NCBI GenBank assembly: GCA_021298815.1
Contig: JAJTHE010000071.1
Location: 1 to 47,335, forward strand
Direction: 5' to 3'
Origin: Betaproteobacteria bacterium
GTDB taxonomy: Bacteria; Pseudomonadota; Gammaproteobacteria; Burkholderiales; CAIKXV01
Length of the DNA stretch: 47,335 bases
In this document: in pieces, positions 1 to 9,491 of the stretch
Layout: each line of letters opens with the position of its first letter
Position numbering within the stretch: the stretch's first letter is position 1
The notes under the pieces: model-generated
What the model was told of the DNA's origin: nothing
What the model saw: only the letters and a program-made list of their open reading frames with translations
Database searches by the model: none
Position numbers and translations under genes: made by a program

Positions 1-169
1 GCGTCCGCAAATGGCATGAAGAGCAAAAACGGCAACTACGTCGAACGGTTTCGGTGGTTCAGGCTGTCTGATGACGCGGTTCGCGCCACGATTCGGAACC
101 GGCGCGCATCATCCATGACTTGTTCAGACCTTCCCTAGAGAACTGCTGTCTCAACTGTTAAGCTAGGGG

Positions 170-1315
170 ATGTCGAAGACCGGTCCGCTCCCCCCCTCCG
201 CTACACCGTCGCCCGAGGGCCAGCGCATCGGCGAATTGCGGCTGCTCGGAGACCGCCTCCTCGAGATGCACCAGCAGCTCGCCGTGTTCTGCCCGGCGGT
301 GAAGCGTGTGGCGGTGGGCGTGCACGACCCGGCCACCGGCGCCGTGCGCACCTTCCTTCGCTCGGCGACTCAGCCCGACAGGTTGCAGGGGTACGAGCGG
401 CCGCTTTCCGAAGTGCCATCGCTGCAGGCGATCGCTCGCAGCCGCGAGGCACGCGTCATCGACGACCTGTCGGCGCTCGGGTCCGCCAGCGACCATACCC
501 GCTGGCTGGTGCAGGCCGGCTATCGCTCCAGCCTTGCCTTCCCGCTGTTCGCGGGAGAGACCCTCCTGGGATTCCTGTTCTTCGATGCCGACCATGTGGC
601 CGCGTTCTCAGTGCGCGTCGTCGGCCAGTTGCGCGTCTACAGCCAGCTGATCGCCGTGCTCCTGGCGCACGAACTAGGGCGGGCATCGACGCTGCTGGGT
701 GCCGTACGAACGGCACTGCACTTCAGCCGGTTCCGCGACGACGAGACCACGGCGCACCTGCTGCGCATGTCCCACTACGCGAAGCTGGTCGCCACGGGCC
801 TCCCGGAGTCGATCCGACCCGATGACGAGTACGTGGAGTTCCTGCTGTGCTTCTCGCCGCTGCACGACATCGGGAAGATCGGCGTGCCCGACGAGATCCT
901 GCACAAGCCGGGCAAGCTCACCGATGCCGAATGGCCGGCGATGCGTGCCCATGTGCGCCAGGGTGCGGCGCTGATCGACGCGATGGTGGAGGAGTTCGGC
1001 CTGGGCGACATGCCGGGCGTGGACATGCTCCGCAACATCGTGCTCTACCACCACGAGAACTTCGACGGCAGTGGTTACGACACGGGCCTGCGCGGCGATG
1101 ACATTCCACTGGAGGCGCGGATCGCGAAGGTGGCCGACGTGTTCGACGCGCTCACCTCGCGCCGTCCCTACAAGGAGGCGTGGGCGCCCGACGACGCGTT
1201 CGCATGGATGGCGTCGCAGTCGGGCGCCATGTTCGACCCGCGCTGCGTCGATGCCCTGCTTTCCCGGAAGCCGGCGGTGCTCGACATCATGGCGAGGTTC
1301 GTCGACGCCGACTGA
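170..1315 (+). CDS. GAF/HD-GYP domain protein, probable cyclic-di-GMP phosphodiesterase
   Basis: 381 aa, cytoplasmic, with no signal peptide or membrane segment. Residues about 20-165 resemble a GAF sensor domain (ARVIDDLSAL, SSLAFPLFAGETLLGFLFF). Residues about 180-365 form an HD-GYP domain with the metal-binding HDIGKIGVPDEILHKPGKL block, the HHENFDGSGY block and the VADVFDALTSRRPYK block. HD-GYP enzymes hydrolyse cyclic di-GMP, so a second-messenger role is expected. The signature GYP triplet reads GYD here, although the HD metal-binding residues are intact. ATG at 170 is preceded by a weak AGGGG. It converges on the monooxygenase gene with only 15 nt between the two stops. The domain call is firm; activity and the GAF ligand are unknown. 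Confidence 0.9.
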   Translation: MSKTGPLPPSATPSPEGQRIGELRLLGDRLLEMHQQLAVFCPAVKRVAVGVHDPATGAVRTFLRSATQPDRLQGYERPLSEVPSLQAIARSREARVIDDLSALGSASDHTRWLVQAGYRSSLAFPLFAGETLLGFLFFDADHVAAFSVRVVGQLRVYSQLIAVLLAHELGRASTLLGAVRTALHFSRFRDDETTAHLLRMSHYAKLVATGLPESIRPDDEYVEFLLCFSPLHDIGKIGVPDEILHKPGKLTDAEWPAMRAHVRQGAALIDAMVEEFGLGDMPGVDMLRNIVLYHHENFDGSGYDTGLRGDDIPLEARIAKVADVFDALTSRRPYKEAWAPDDAFAWMASQSGAMFDPRCVDALLSRKPAVLDIMARFVDAD

Positions 1316-1330
1316 GTGCGCGGCGAGCGG

Positions 1331-2485
1331 TCAGGCGCCAGCGTCCCGGAGCTCGACCGTGCTGGCGTCGTGGCCATAGACCCAGCCGGGGTCGGCCTTG
1401 TCGCGCAGCCAGTTGTTCGCGCTCGATCCCGCCTGGATGTCCGATGCACGCGGCTTGCGGATCCGCTCGTACAGCCGGTAGGCCTCCTGCACGCCATCCG
1501 GCTCGACCCGGTGCAGGCAGCGCGACAGGACTGCTGCATCTTCCAGCGCGGACGCCGCGCCCTGTGCCATGTAGGGCGTCATCGGATGGCAGGCATCGCC
1601 GAGCAGTGCGATGCGTCCGTCCGACCACCTGGGCAGGGGATCGCGTTCGAACAGCGCCCACTTGAAGACCTCGGGACATGCCGCAAGGATGGCCTGTACC
1701 TCGGGGTGGAAGCCGGCGTATGCGGCACGCAGCTCGTCGAGATCTCCCTTCGCCGACCATGATTCGGGCGTGGTCCACTCCGCGCGTTCGGGCACGCTGG
1801 TCACGAAGTACAGCTCGTCCCGCGCACGGGTGACGTAATACACCACCATGTGCCTGTCCGGTCCCCACCACTTGGTGCGCACCGGGTCCAGCGCGATGCC
1901 CCGCAGGCGGTCGGCCGCGTACGTGGTCCTGTAGGCCACCCGGCCGGTGAATCGTGGCTTCTCGGGGCCGAGCAGCGTCTCGCGGACCAGGGAGTGCACG
2001 CCGTCGGCACCGATCACCGCATCGGCGCGCACGGAGGTCCCGTCCGTGAAGCGCAGGTCCACGCCCTGCGGACCCTGGTCGATCGCCGCGAGCTTCATGC
2101 CCAGGTGCACCACTTCGGAGGGCACGATGCCGGCGATCGCGGCATGCAGGTCGGCCCGATGCAGGAAGAGGTAGGGGGCGCCGAAGGCGCGCTCGACCTC
2201 CTCGCCCAGCGGGAGGCGGCTGGTCTCGAGGCCGGTGTCCCAGGTGCGGCTGATCGCGAAGTCGGCCTGGAACGCGGTGCTGCGCAGCGTTTCCTCGAGG
2301 CCCAGATGGCGCAGCACCTTGACTGCATTGGGCGCCATCTGGATGCCCGCACCGACCCGGGCGAAGCGGGTCGCCTGTTCATACACCTGCACCCGGTGAC
2401 CGGCCCGCAGCAGCAGCGCCGCGGTGGCGAGGCCGCCGATCCCGGCGCCGACGATCGCAAAAGAAACTGGTTTCACTGGCTTCAC
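1331..2485 (-). CDS. FAD-dependent aromatic monooxygenase, 6-hydroxynicotinate 3-monooxygenase (NicC)-like
   Basis: 384 aa group A flavoprotein hydroxylase. The FAD-binding Rossmann motif GAGIGGLATAALL lies near residues 13-25 and the second FAD motif GDACHPMTPYMAQGA in the C-terminal half. Several stretches match NicC as I remember it: KWWGPDRHMVVYY, ELYFVTSVP and the tail NNWL...DPGWVYGHD. That points to a decarboxylating hydroxylase of a nicotinate- or hydroxybenzoate-like acid. The position of NicC catalytic His47 is Gln49 here (GAGIQMAPN), so the substrate may differ. The GTG start at 2485 overlaps the TGA of the upstream Bug protein gene (GTGA), implying translational coupling of ligand capture and catabolism. 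The open frame continues far upstream through other genes, which is only a GC-rich artefact. Salicylate hydroxylase-like is the alternative. Confidence 0.85.
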   Translation of the reverse strand: MKPVKPVSFAIVGAGIGGLATAALLLRAGHRVQVYEQATRFARVGAGIQMAPNAVKVLRHLGLEETLRSTAFQADFAISRTWDTGLETSRLPLGEEVERAFGAPYLFLHRADLHAAIAGIVPSEVVHLGMKLAAIDQGPQGVDLRFTDGTSVRADAVIGADGVHSLVRETLLGPEKPRFTGRVAYRTTYAADRLRGIALDPVRTKWWGPDRHMVVYYVTRARDELYFVTSVPERAEWTTPESWSAKGDLDELRAAYAGFHPEVQAILAACPEVFKWALFERDPLPRWSDGRIALLGDACHPMTPYMAQGAASALEDAAVLSRCLHRVEPDGVQEAYRLYERIRKPRASDIQAGSSANNWLRDKADPGWVYGHDASTVELRDAGA

Positions 2486-3468
2486 TCCATCACGATCTTC
2501 GCGCGGTTGATCACCTTGCGCCACTTCTGCATCTCGCTCTGGATGTGCGCGGCGAACGCTTCCGGCGTGGTCGGCGTGATCTCCACGGTACTGAACGCCT
2601 TCTGCACGGAAGGCTGCTGCAGCACCTTGCGTATGTCGCGCGAAAGGCGGTCGACGATCGGCGCCGGCGTGCCGCCGGTTGCGAGCAGGCCGAACCAGAT
2701 GGTCGATTCGTAGCCTGCCACCCCTGCCTCCTGCAGCGTGGGTATGTCGGGTGCCGCCACCGCACGCCTTGCGCTGGTGACGCCGAGCACGCGGACGCGG
2801 CCTGCGCGCGCCTCGGAAAGCCCGGCGGCGCCGAGCATGAGGTCGACATGCCCACCCATCACGTCGGCCATCGCCGGTCCCGCCCCCTTGTACGGTACGT
2901 GGATCATGTCGATGCCCGCGAGCAGCTTCAACAGTTCCCCGGCGAGGTGGTTCGAAGAGCCGTTGCCGCCCGAGGCGAAGGTCAGGCGACCGGGCTGCCT
3001 GCGTGCCAGCGCCACGAGGTCCTTCACCGTGGCCACGGGTACCGACGGGTGGACGACCAGGTACAAGGGCGTCGTCACGCACAAGCTCAGCGGCGCGAAG
3101 TCCTTCACCGGGTCGTCGGGCAGTTCGCGGTTGACCGCCGGATTGATCGCAAGGCTGGTCACGCTCCCGAACACCATCGTGTAGCCGTCGGGGGGGGCCT
3201 TGGCCGCCGCCTGCATGCCGATCACCTGGGAGGCACCGGGCCTGTTCTCGACGATCACCTGCTGCCCGAGCGATTCGGCAAGGCCGACCGCAACCGCGCG
3301 CGGGAAGCTGTCGCCCAGTCCGCCGGGCGAATAGGGGGAGATGATGCGCAACGGCTTCGCCGGGAAGGCGCCCGCGGCTGGCTGTGCGAGCGAGGCGGGT
3401 ACCGCTGCCGCGGACAGCAGGGCAGTCGCCGCAGTCGCGATCGGAAACTTCAGTGTGCCTGCACCCAT
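2482..3468 (-). CDS. Bug-family (tripartite tricarboxylate transporter) periplasmic binding protein
   Basis: 328 aa. An N-terminal Sec signal (about residues 1-28, ending near PASLAQ) precedes a type-2 periplasmic binding fold typical of the Bug/TctC family: [60 protein letters not shown] and the C-terminal IPTLQEAGVAGYESTIWFG. The length is normal for the family (about 320 aa). These proteins bind carboxylates or aromatic acids in the periplasm. No TctA/TctB membrane genes are seen nearby, so it is an orphan binding protein, as is common in Burkholderiales. It overlaps the monooxygenase start by 4 nt, which suggests its ligand is that enzyme's substrate or a relative. That link is inference. 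Confidence 0.9.
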   Translation of the reverse strand: MGAGTLKFPIATAATALLSAAAVPASLAQPAAGAFPAKPLRIISPYSPGGLGDSFPRAVAVGLAESLGQQVIVENRPGASQVIGMQAAAKAPPDGYTMVFGSVTSLAINPAVNRELPDDPVKDFAPLSLCVTTPLYLVVHPSVPVATVKDLVALARRQPGRLTFASGGNGSSNHLAGELLKLLAGIDMIHVPYKGAGPAMADVMGGHVDLMLGAAGLSEARAGRVRVLGVTSARRAVAAPDIPTLQEAGVAGYESTIWFGLLATGGTPAPIVDRLSRDIRKVLQQPSVQKAFSTVEITPTTPEAFAAHIQSEMQKWRKVINRAKIVME

Positions 3469-3534
3469 GCCCAGCCTCCCTGTCGGTGGATAAGGTGGAT
3501 AAGGACCGGCCTGGTCCAGGGACGGATACTCCGC

Positions 3535-5154
<1,620 letters not shown>

Positions 5155-5305
5155 GCTCGTTGGGTGTCCGGGCAGCCAGCGGCAGCCGGAAAGGCGCGGA
5201 TTGTAGCCGCTCCGGGCCCACGCGAGCCCCGGGGCTGCGGATATCCAACCCGGCGCACCCGAATCGGCGCAAGCTGTGGCCCTGCCGAAAAAGGACGCTG
5301 CCCAG

Positions 5306-5656
5306 ATGAATGCTGCCGAACAGACCGCCTACCGTACCCGCCTCGCCTCGGACCTCGCCCAGCAGGTCGACTCGATCGCTGGCCTGCTCGCCGCCACCGG
5401 CAAGGTCGCGCCGGACGTCTCGCCCGACATGCGCCAGGCGCGGATGGACGCGATGGCGCAGCAGGTGAACATGCGTGACCAGCTCGAGAAGTTCAACCTG
5501 CGCCGGCGCAAGGTCGAGGCCGCGCTGGCCCGGGTCGATGCCGGCGCCTATGGCCTGTGCTGCGAATGTCGTGCGACCATCGGCGGCGAGCGGCTGGATT
5601 CGGATCCGGCCGAGGTGTTCTGCCAGGAATGCGCCGACGAGCGCGAGGCGCCCTGA
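5306..5656 (+). CDS. DksA/TraR-family C4 zinc-finger protein
   Basis: 116 aa from ATG 5306. An upstream in-frame GTG at 5276 would add 10 residues, but an AAGGA at 5291-5295 sits 10 nt before the ATG and decides the start. The N-terminal part is helical (predicted coiled coil, RQARMDAMAQQVNMRDQ). The C-terminus has the DksA/TraR zinc motif: ARVDAGAYGLCCEC, then ERLDSDPAEVFCQEC. Four of its cysteines are placed to bind zinc. Family members bind RNA polymerase through the secondary channel. This one is shorter than DksA proper (about 150 aa), so it may be a DksA paralogue rather than the housekeeping protein. It lies 31 nt upstream of the TAXI-type gene. Confidence 0.85.
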   Translation: MNAAEQTAYRTRLASDLAQQVDSIAGLLAATGKVAPDVSPDMRQARMDAMAQQVNMRDQLEKFNLRRRKVEAALARVDAGAYGLCCECRATIGGERLDSDPAEVFCQECADEREAP

Positions 5657-5687
5657 CTTTCCCAGAAGACCGCAGCGGAGGAGCCGG

Positions 5688-6596
5688 ATGAGTTCAGCGT
5701 CGACCCCACCCACCCGGGTGGTGCTGGGTACCGCCACGCCGGGCGGTGGTTTTCCCGCCTACGGTGCAGCCTTCATCGACACCGTCCATGAGTTCGATCC
5801 GTCGCTGGCGATCGAGGCGCGCAACACGAAGGGCAGCACCGAGAACGTGCCGCTGCTCGAGCGCGGCGAACTGGACATCGGCCTGGTGCAGGGCGAGGTC
5901 GGCTACGAGGTGCTGAGCGGCGTCGGCCGCGCGCCGGCCGACCTGCGCATCGTCGCCGCGATGTATTCGACGCCGGGCATGTTCGTGGTGCGCGCCGACA
6001 GCCCGGCGCGGTCGATCCGCGACCTCGCCGGCAAGCCGGTGGCCTTCGGTGCCCGCGGCTCCGGCCTGGTGATCCTGTCGCGCTACCTGCTGGACGGCCT
6101 CGGCCTGGACCAGGATCGCGATTTCCAGGCGATCTACCTCGAGCGCGCCGGCGACGGTCCCGAGATGGTGCTCGACGGCCGCGCCGCGGCGCTCTGGGGC
6201 GGCGGCATCGGCTGGCCGGGTTTCGTGAAGGTGGCGTCCAGTCCGGGCGGCGCACGCTTCATCGCGCCCACGGCGGACGAAGCGAAGACGATCATGGCGA
6301 AGCACGGCTTCCTGAAGCCTCTGACCGCGCCGCCGGGCAGCTATCCTGGGCAGTCCGAACCGATCCACTCGATCGGCTCCTGGAGTTTCGTGATGGCCCG
6401 GCCGACGCTGGCACCGGACATCGGCTACCGGATCGCGCGGGCGCTCGACCGCGGCCAGGCGGCGATCGCTGCGCGGCTCGCGCAGGCGGCCGAGACGACG
6501 CCACGCAACACGGTGGCGGCGCTGCCCACCGGTGCCCGGCTGGACGCGGGCGTCGCCAAGTACCTGGCGGAGATCGGGCTCGCCGCGGGGGGCTGA
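5688..6596 (+). CDS. TAXI-family (TRAP transporter-associated) solute-binding protein without signal peptide
   Basis: 302 aa from ATG 5688, with a strong GGAGGA Shine-Dalgarno at 5677-5682. The fold matches TAXI substrate-binding subunits: VVLGTATPGGGFPAYGAAF, ERGELDIGLVQGEVGYE, RIVAAMYSTPGMFVVRADSPARSIRDLAGKPVAFGARGSG. These proteins normally deliver carboxylates to TRAP permeases from the periplasm. Here the mature-like sequence begins within ten residues of the initiator and there is no hydrophobic N-terminal segment. Upstream in-frame codons lie inside the DksA/TraR gene and do not supply one. No TRAP membrane gene is adjacent. It may be cytoplasmic and act as a sensor or enzyme-like binding protein. 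Confidence 0.82.
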   Translation: MSSASTPPTRVVLGTATPGGGFPAYGAAFIDTVHEFDPSLAIEARNTKGSTENVPLLERGELDIGLVQGEVGYEVLSGVGRAPADLRIVAAMYSTPGMFVVRADSPARSIRDLAGKPVAFGARGSGLVILSRYLLDGLGLDQDRDFQAIYLERAGDGPEMVLDGRAAALWGGGIGWPGFVKVASSPGGARFIAPTADEAKTIMAKHGFLKPLTAPPGSYPGQSEPIHSIGSWSFVMARPTLAPDIGYRIARALDRGQAAIAARLAQAAETTPRNTVAALPTGARLDAGVAKYLAEIGLAAGG

Positions 6597-6644
6597 GCCC
6601 GGGCGCGGCGCCCAGGCCCGGCTTACCGCGGGGTCACCGCGAGC

Positions 6645-7193
6645 TCAAGCCTTCTTGCCCGGCACCGTCCACAGGTAGATGGTGCTCGACCCGACCGACT
6701 CGCTGCGCTGCGGCTTCCAGTCGTCCATGTCGAAGGCATGCGACACGATGCGCGCGCCGGGCCGCAGTTCCTTCAGCAGCTTCGGCCGCAGCTTGAGATT
6801 CAGGCGCGACAGCAGGTACAGCGTGACCACCGTAGCTTCGCTGATGTCGGTGGCGAACAGGTCGCCCTCGATCAGCTTCGCACGATCGCCGACGCCGGCG
6901 ACGCGGATGTTCTCGGTGGCCTCGCGGATGCGGATCGGGTCGATGTCGATGCCGACCGCGCGCGCGCCCATGCGTGCGGCGCTGACCACGATGCGGCCGT
7001 CGCCGCAGCCCAGGTCGTAGACGACATCGTTCTTGCCGACCCGGGCGAGCTTCAGCATGCCGTCGACCACTTCCTGCGGCGTGGGCACGTAGATCACGTC
7101 CGGCGTGCGCCGGCCTTCCTGCGCGAACGAGGCGCCCGATGCGACGGCGAGCGAACCCGCCATGCCCGACAGCAAGAAACCCCTGCGCTCCAT
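6645..7193 (-). CDS. Exported class I SAM-dependent methyltransferase with Tat-like signal
   Basis: 182 aa from ATG 7193, preceded by GGGAG. The N-terminus MERRGFLLSGMAGSLAVASG, followed by ASFAQ, looks like a twin-arginine signal (RRGFL motif, hydrophobic core, Ala-x-Ala-type cleavage). The rest is a Rossmann methyltransferase: VVYDLGCGDGRIVVSAARMGA (motif I), VGIDIDPIRI (motif II), LIEGDLFATDI, and LRPGARIVSHAFDMDDW. A SAM enzyme bearing an export signal is odd because SAM is cytoplasmic. The target is unknown. It is divergent from the LysR gene across 229 nt and converges on the TAXI gene. Confidence 0.83.
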   Translation of the reverse strand: MERRGFLLSGMAGSLAVASGASFAQEGRRTPDVIYVPTPQEVVDGMLKLARVGKNDVVYDLGCGDGRIVVSAARMGARAVGIDIDPIRIREATENIRVAGVGDRAKLIEGDLFATDISEATVVTLYLLSRLNLKLRPKLLKELRPGARIVSHAFDMDDWKPQRSESVGSSTIYLWTVPGKKA

Positions 7194-7331
7194 CGACGCT
7201 CCCTTCGTTGGCTGGTGACTCGGAACCTTGGTCGAGTGTACGCGAGCGGCGGGGTGCGGCAAGGACGTCGCGGTGCGCGGCGCTGCGTCCGACCAGGTTG
7301 ACAGCGACGCGATTGACGTTTCCCCAAGGCC

Positions 7332-7360
7332 ACAATCGATACGGGATCGGATATCATTGT
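7332..7360. promoter_or_regulatory. Candidate LysR operator in divergent intergenic region
   Basis: An imperfect inverted repeat (ACAATCGATA / ATATCATTGT) spans 29 bp in the gap between the methyltransferase (start 7193) and the LysR gene (start 7423). It is flanked by two direct copies of GTTTCCCC at 7318-7325 and 7359-7366. A TATCAT at 7352-7357 could be the lysR -10 hexamer. LysR regulators typically bind dyads of this type beside their own gene and a divergent target. The site is inferred only from symmetry and position. Confidence 0.4.
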
Positions 7361-7422
7361 TTCCCCCTGAGGTCGTCTGTGCAGCGGTTGCCAGTGCGTC
7401 GCCGGGGGCAGCGGGAGCCGCG

Positions 7423-8475
7423 GTGGAACACCTGGAAAACCTGGTCGGCATGGCCATCTTCGCGCGCGTCGCCGAGGCCAAGAGCTTCTCGGGCGCGGCG
7501 CGCCGCCTCGGCATATCGAAGTCCGCGGTGAGCAAGCACGTGGCGCGGCTGGAGCGCGAACTGAAGGCGCGCCTGCTCAACCGCACGACGCGCACGCTCA
7601 GCCTGACCGACGTCGGCACGACCTTCTACCAGCACTGCGCGCGCGTGGTGCAGGAGGCGGAGGCGGCCGAGGTGGCGGTGTCGCGGCTGGGCAGCGCGCC
7701 CAGCGGCGTGCTCAAGGTGACCGCCCCGGCGGCGTTCGGGCGCATGCACGTGGCCTGTGCGGTGCCTGAGTTCCTCGCGCGCTATCCCGACATCAAGCTC
7801 GAGATGGACCTGATCGACCGCGGCGCCGACCTGGCCGAGGAAGGCATCGACGTGGCGATCCACCTGTTCGGCGACCTGGCACCGCACACGGTGGCGCGCA
7901 AGCTGGCGCCGATCCGCTGGGTGGTCTGTGCCTCGCCGCAGTACCTGAAGAAGCATGGCACGCCGCAGTCGCTCGACGCGCTGGCCGGCTACAACTGCCT
8001 GTTCTATTCGTTCCGCCAGATGCAGAGCGACTGGAAGTTCCGCAGCCCCGATGGCTCGATCGTCAGCGTGCGGGTCGGCGGCAACTTCATCGCCACCAAC
8101 AGCCTCGCGATCCGCGAGGTGGTGCTGCGCGACGTGGGCATCGCGATGTCGCCGACCTTCGTCGTTGGCGACGACCTGCGCGCCGGCACGCTGAAGGCGC
8201 TGTTCACCGACTACGAGGCGCTGGGCACCTTCGGCAGCCACATCAACGCGGTGTACCTGCCCAACCGCTACCTGTCGCCGAAGGTGCGCGCATTCGTCGA
8301 TTTCTTCGTCGAGCGCTTCGGGCCGCAGCCGTACTGGGACCAGGGGCTGTCGCTGGCCGGCGTCGAGGCGCCGGCCATGCCGGCGGCGGCGCCGGGGCAG
8401 GCCCCGGGCAGGGCGGTCGATCCGGCGGGCACCCCGGTCCGCCGGGCGCCGGCGCGGCGCCAGAAGGTCGCCTGA
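7423..8475 (+). CDS. LysR-family transcriptional regulator
   Basis: 350 aa. The N-terminal winged helix-turn-helix (residues about 1-62) is typical: MEHLENLVGMAIFARVAEAK, then SFSGAARRLGISKSAVSKHVARLE. An effector-binding domain follows (about 90-295: LKVTAPAAFGRMHVACAVPEFLARYPDIKLEM). The last 40-50 residues are a low-complexity Pro/Ala/Arg tail beyond the usual 300 aa. GTG at 7423 with GGGAG just upstream is chosen because it gives the canonical LysR N-terminus; ATG 7450 would cut into the first helix. The CrgA/DsdC-like subgroup is suggested by the sequence style. Likely targets are the divergent methyltransferase gene or the downstream dienelactone hydrolase, unproven. Confidence 0.93.
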   Translation: MEHLENLVGMAIFARVAEAKSFSGAARRLGISKSAVSKHVARLERELKARLLNRTTRTLSLTDVGTTFYQHCARVVQEAEAAEVAVSRLGSAPSGVLKVTAPAAFGRMHVACAVPEFLARYPDIKLEMDLIDRGADLAEEGIDVAIHLFGDLAPHTVARKLAPIRWVVCASPQYLKKHGTPQSLDALAGYNCLFYSFRQMQSDWKFRSPDGSIVSVRVGGNFIATNSLAIREVVLRDVGIAMSPTFVVGDDLRAGTLKALFTDYEALGTFGSHINAVYLPNRYLSPKVRAFVDFFVERFGPQPYWDQGLSLAGVEAPAMPAAAPGQAPGRAVDPAGTPVRRAPARRQKVA

Positions 8476-8612
8476 TCAGGACTCGAACACGACCCGAACG
8501 CGAGCGGGTACGCCACGCGCGACAACGCGCACGATAATCCGCGAGATAATGCGGCACCCGCGGCGGATCCTGCAGTACCGCCTTCCGAGTGAACCAAACC
8601 GGAGATGACACG

Positions 8613-9491
8613 ATGGACCAGACCCTGAACACCGGCTGGCAGGCCTTGCCCGCCGCCGGCGCTGCCCCGGGCGGCCGCTCGCTGATCGGCCGCCTGACCG
8701 AAGGCTTCGCGCGCGCCTGCGAGCCGATCCAGTCGACCGCGATCAGCACCGACACCGCGGGCCTGGTCGCCGGCGAAGTCGCGCTGGTCACCCGCGATGG
8801 CGAGGTGCCTGCCTATCGTGCCTATCCCGAGAACGGCACCGACCTGCCGGTGATCCTGGTGGTGCAGGAGATCTTCGGCGTGCACGAGCACATCAAGGAT
8901 GTCTGCCGCCGCCTGGCCAAGGTCGGCTACTTCGCGATCACGGTCGAGTTGTATGCGCGCCAGGGCGACGTGTCGACGCTGACCGATCCGCCGGAGATCT
9001 TCGCCAAGGTCGTGAACCACGTGCCCGACAGCCAGGTGATGTCCGACCTGGACGCGGCGGTCGTATACGCGAAGGCCACCGGCAAGTGCGACACCTCGCG
9101 CCTGGGCGTCACCGGCTTCTGCTGGGGCGGCCGCATCACCTGGACGTACTGCGTGCACAACCCGTCGGTGAAGGCGGGCGTGGCCTGGTACGGCCGGCTG
9201 GTCGCCGCATCGATGGCGCCGCTGCAGCCGGCCTACCCGGTCGACCTCGCGCCGGTGCTGAAGGTGCCGGTGCTCGGCCTGTATGGCGAGGCCGACGCCG
9301 GCATCCCGGTCGAGACGGTCGAGAAGATGCGCGCGGCGCTCAAGGCCGCGGGCAACACCACCAGCGAGATCGTGCTGTATCCGGAAGCACCGCATGCGTT
9401 CTATGCCGACTACCGGCCCAGCTATCGCAAGGCGGCCGCCGACGACGGCTGGCAGAAGATGCGCGAATGGTTCACCAGGCACGGGGTGTGA
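8613..9491 (+). CDS. Dienelactone hydrolase family protein
   Basis: 292 aa alpha/beta hydrolase from ATG 8613, with GGAG 9 nt upstream. The triad fits the family: Cys170 in the nucleophile elbow GFCWGG, Asp228 in GEADAG, His261 in APHAFYADY. Glu86 in VVQEIFGVHEHI matches the Glu that gates the Cys in carboxymethylenebutenolidases. Family members hydrolyse dienelactones in chloroaromatic breakdown, or related esters. The first 50 residues are an extension over the 230-aa core. The stop overlaps the aminotransferase ATG (TGATG), so the two are translationally coupled. There is no secretion signal. The exact substrate is unknown. Confidence 0.9.
   Translation: MDQTLNTGWQALPAAGAAPGGRSLIGRLTEGFARACEPIQSTAISTDTAGLVAGEVALVTRDGEVPAYRAYPENGTDLPVILVVQEIFGVHEHIKDVCRRLAKVGYFAITVELYARQGDVSTLTDPPEIFAKVVNHVPDSQVMSDLDAAVVYAKATGKCDTSRLGVTGFCWGGRITWTYCVHNPSVKAGVAWYGRLVAASMAPLQPAYPVDLAPVLKVPVLGLYGEADAGIPVETVEKMRAALKAAGNTTSEIVLYPEAPHAFYADYRPSYRKAAADDGWQKMREWFTRHGV

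Noticed and set aside
1..169. Possible tail of an upstream gene or promoter at the left edge
   Set aside because: No open frame with coding character and no clear -35/-10 pair was found; it is less GC-rich than the rest and left unassigned.
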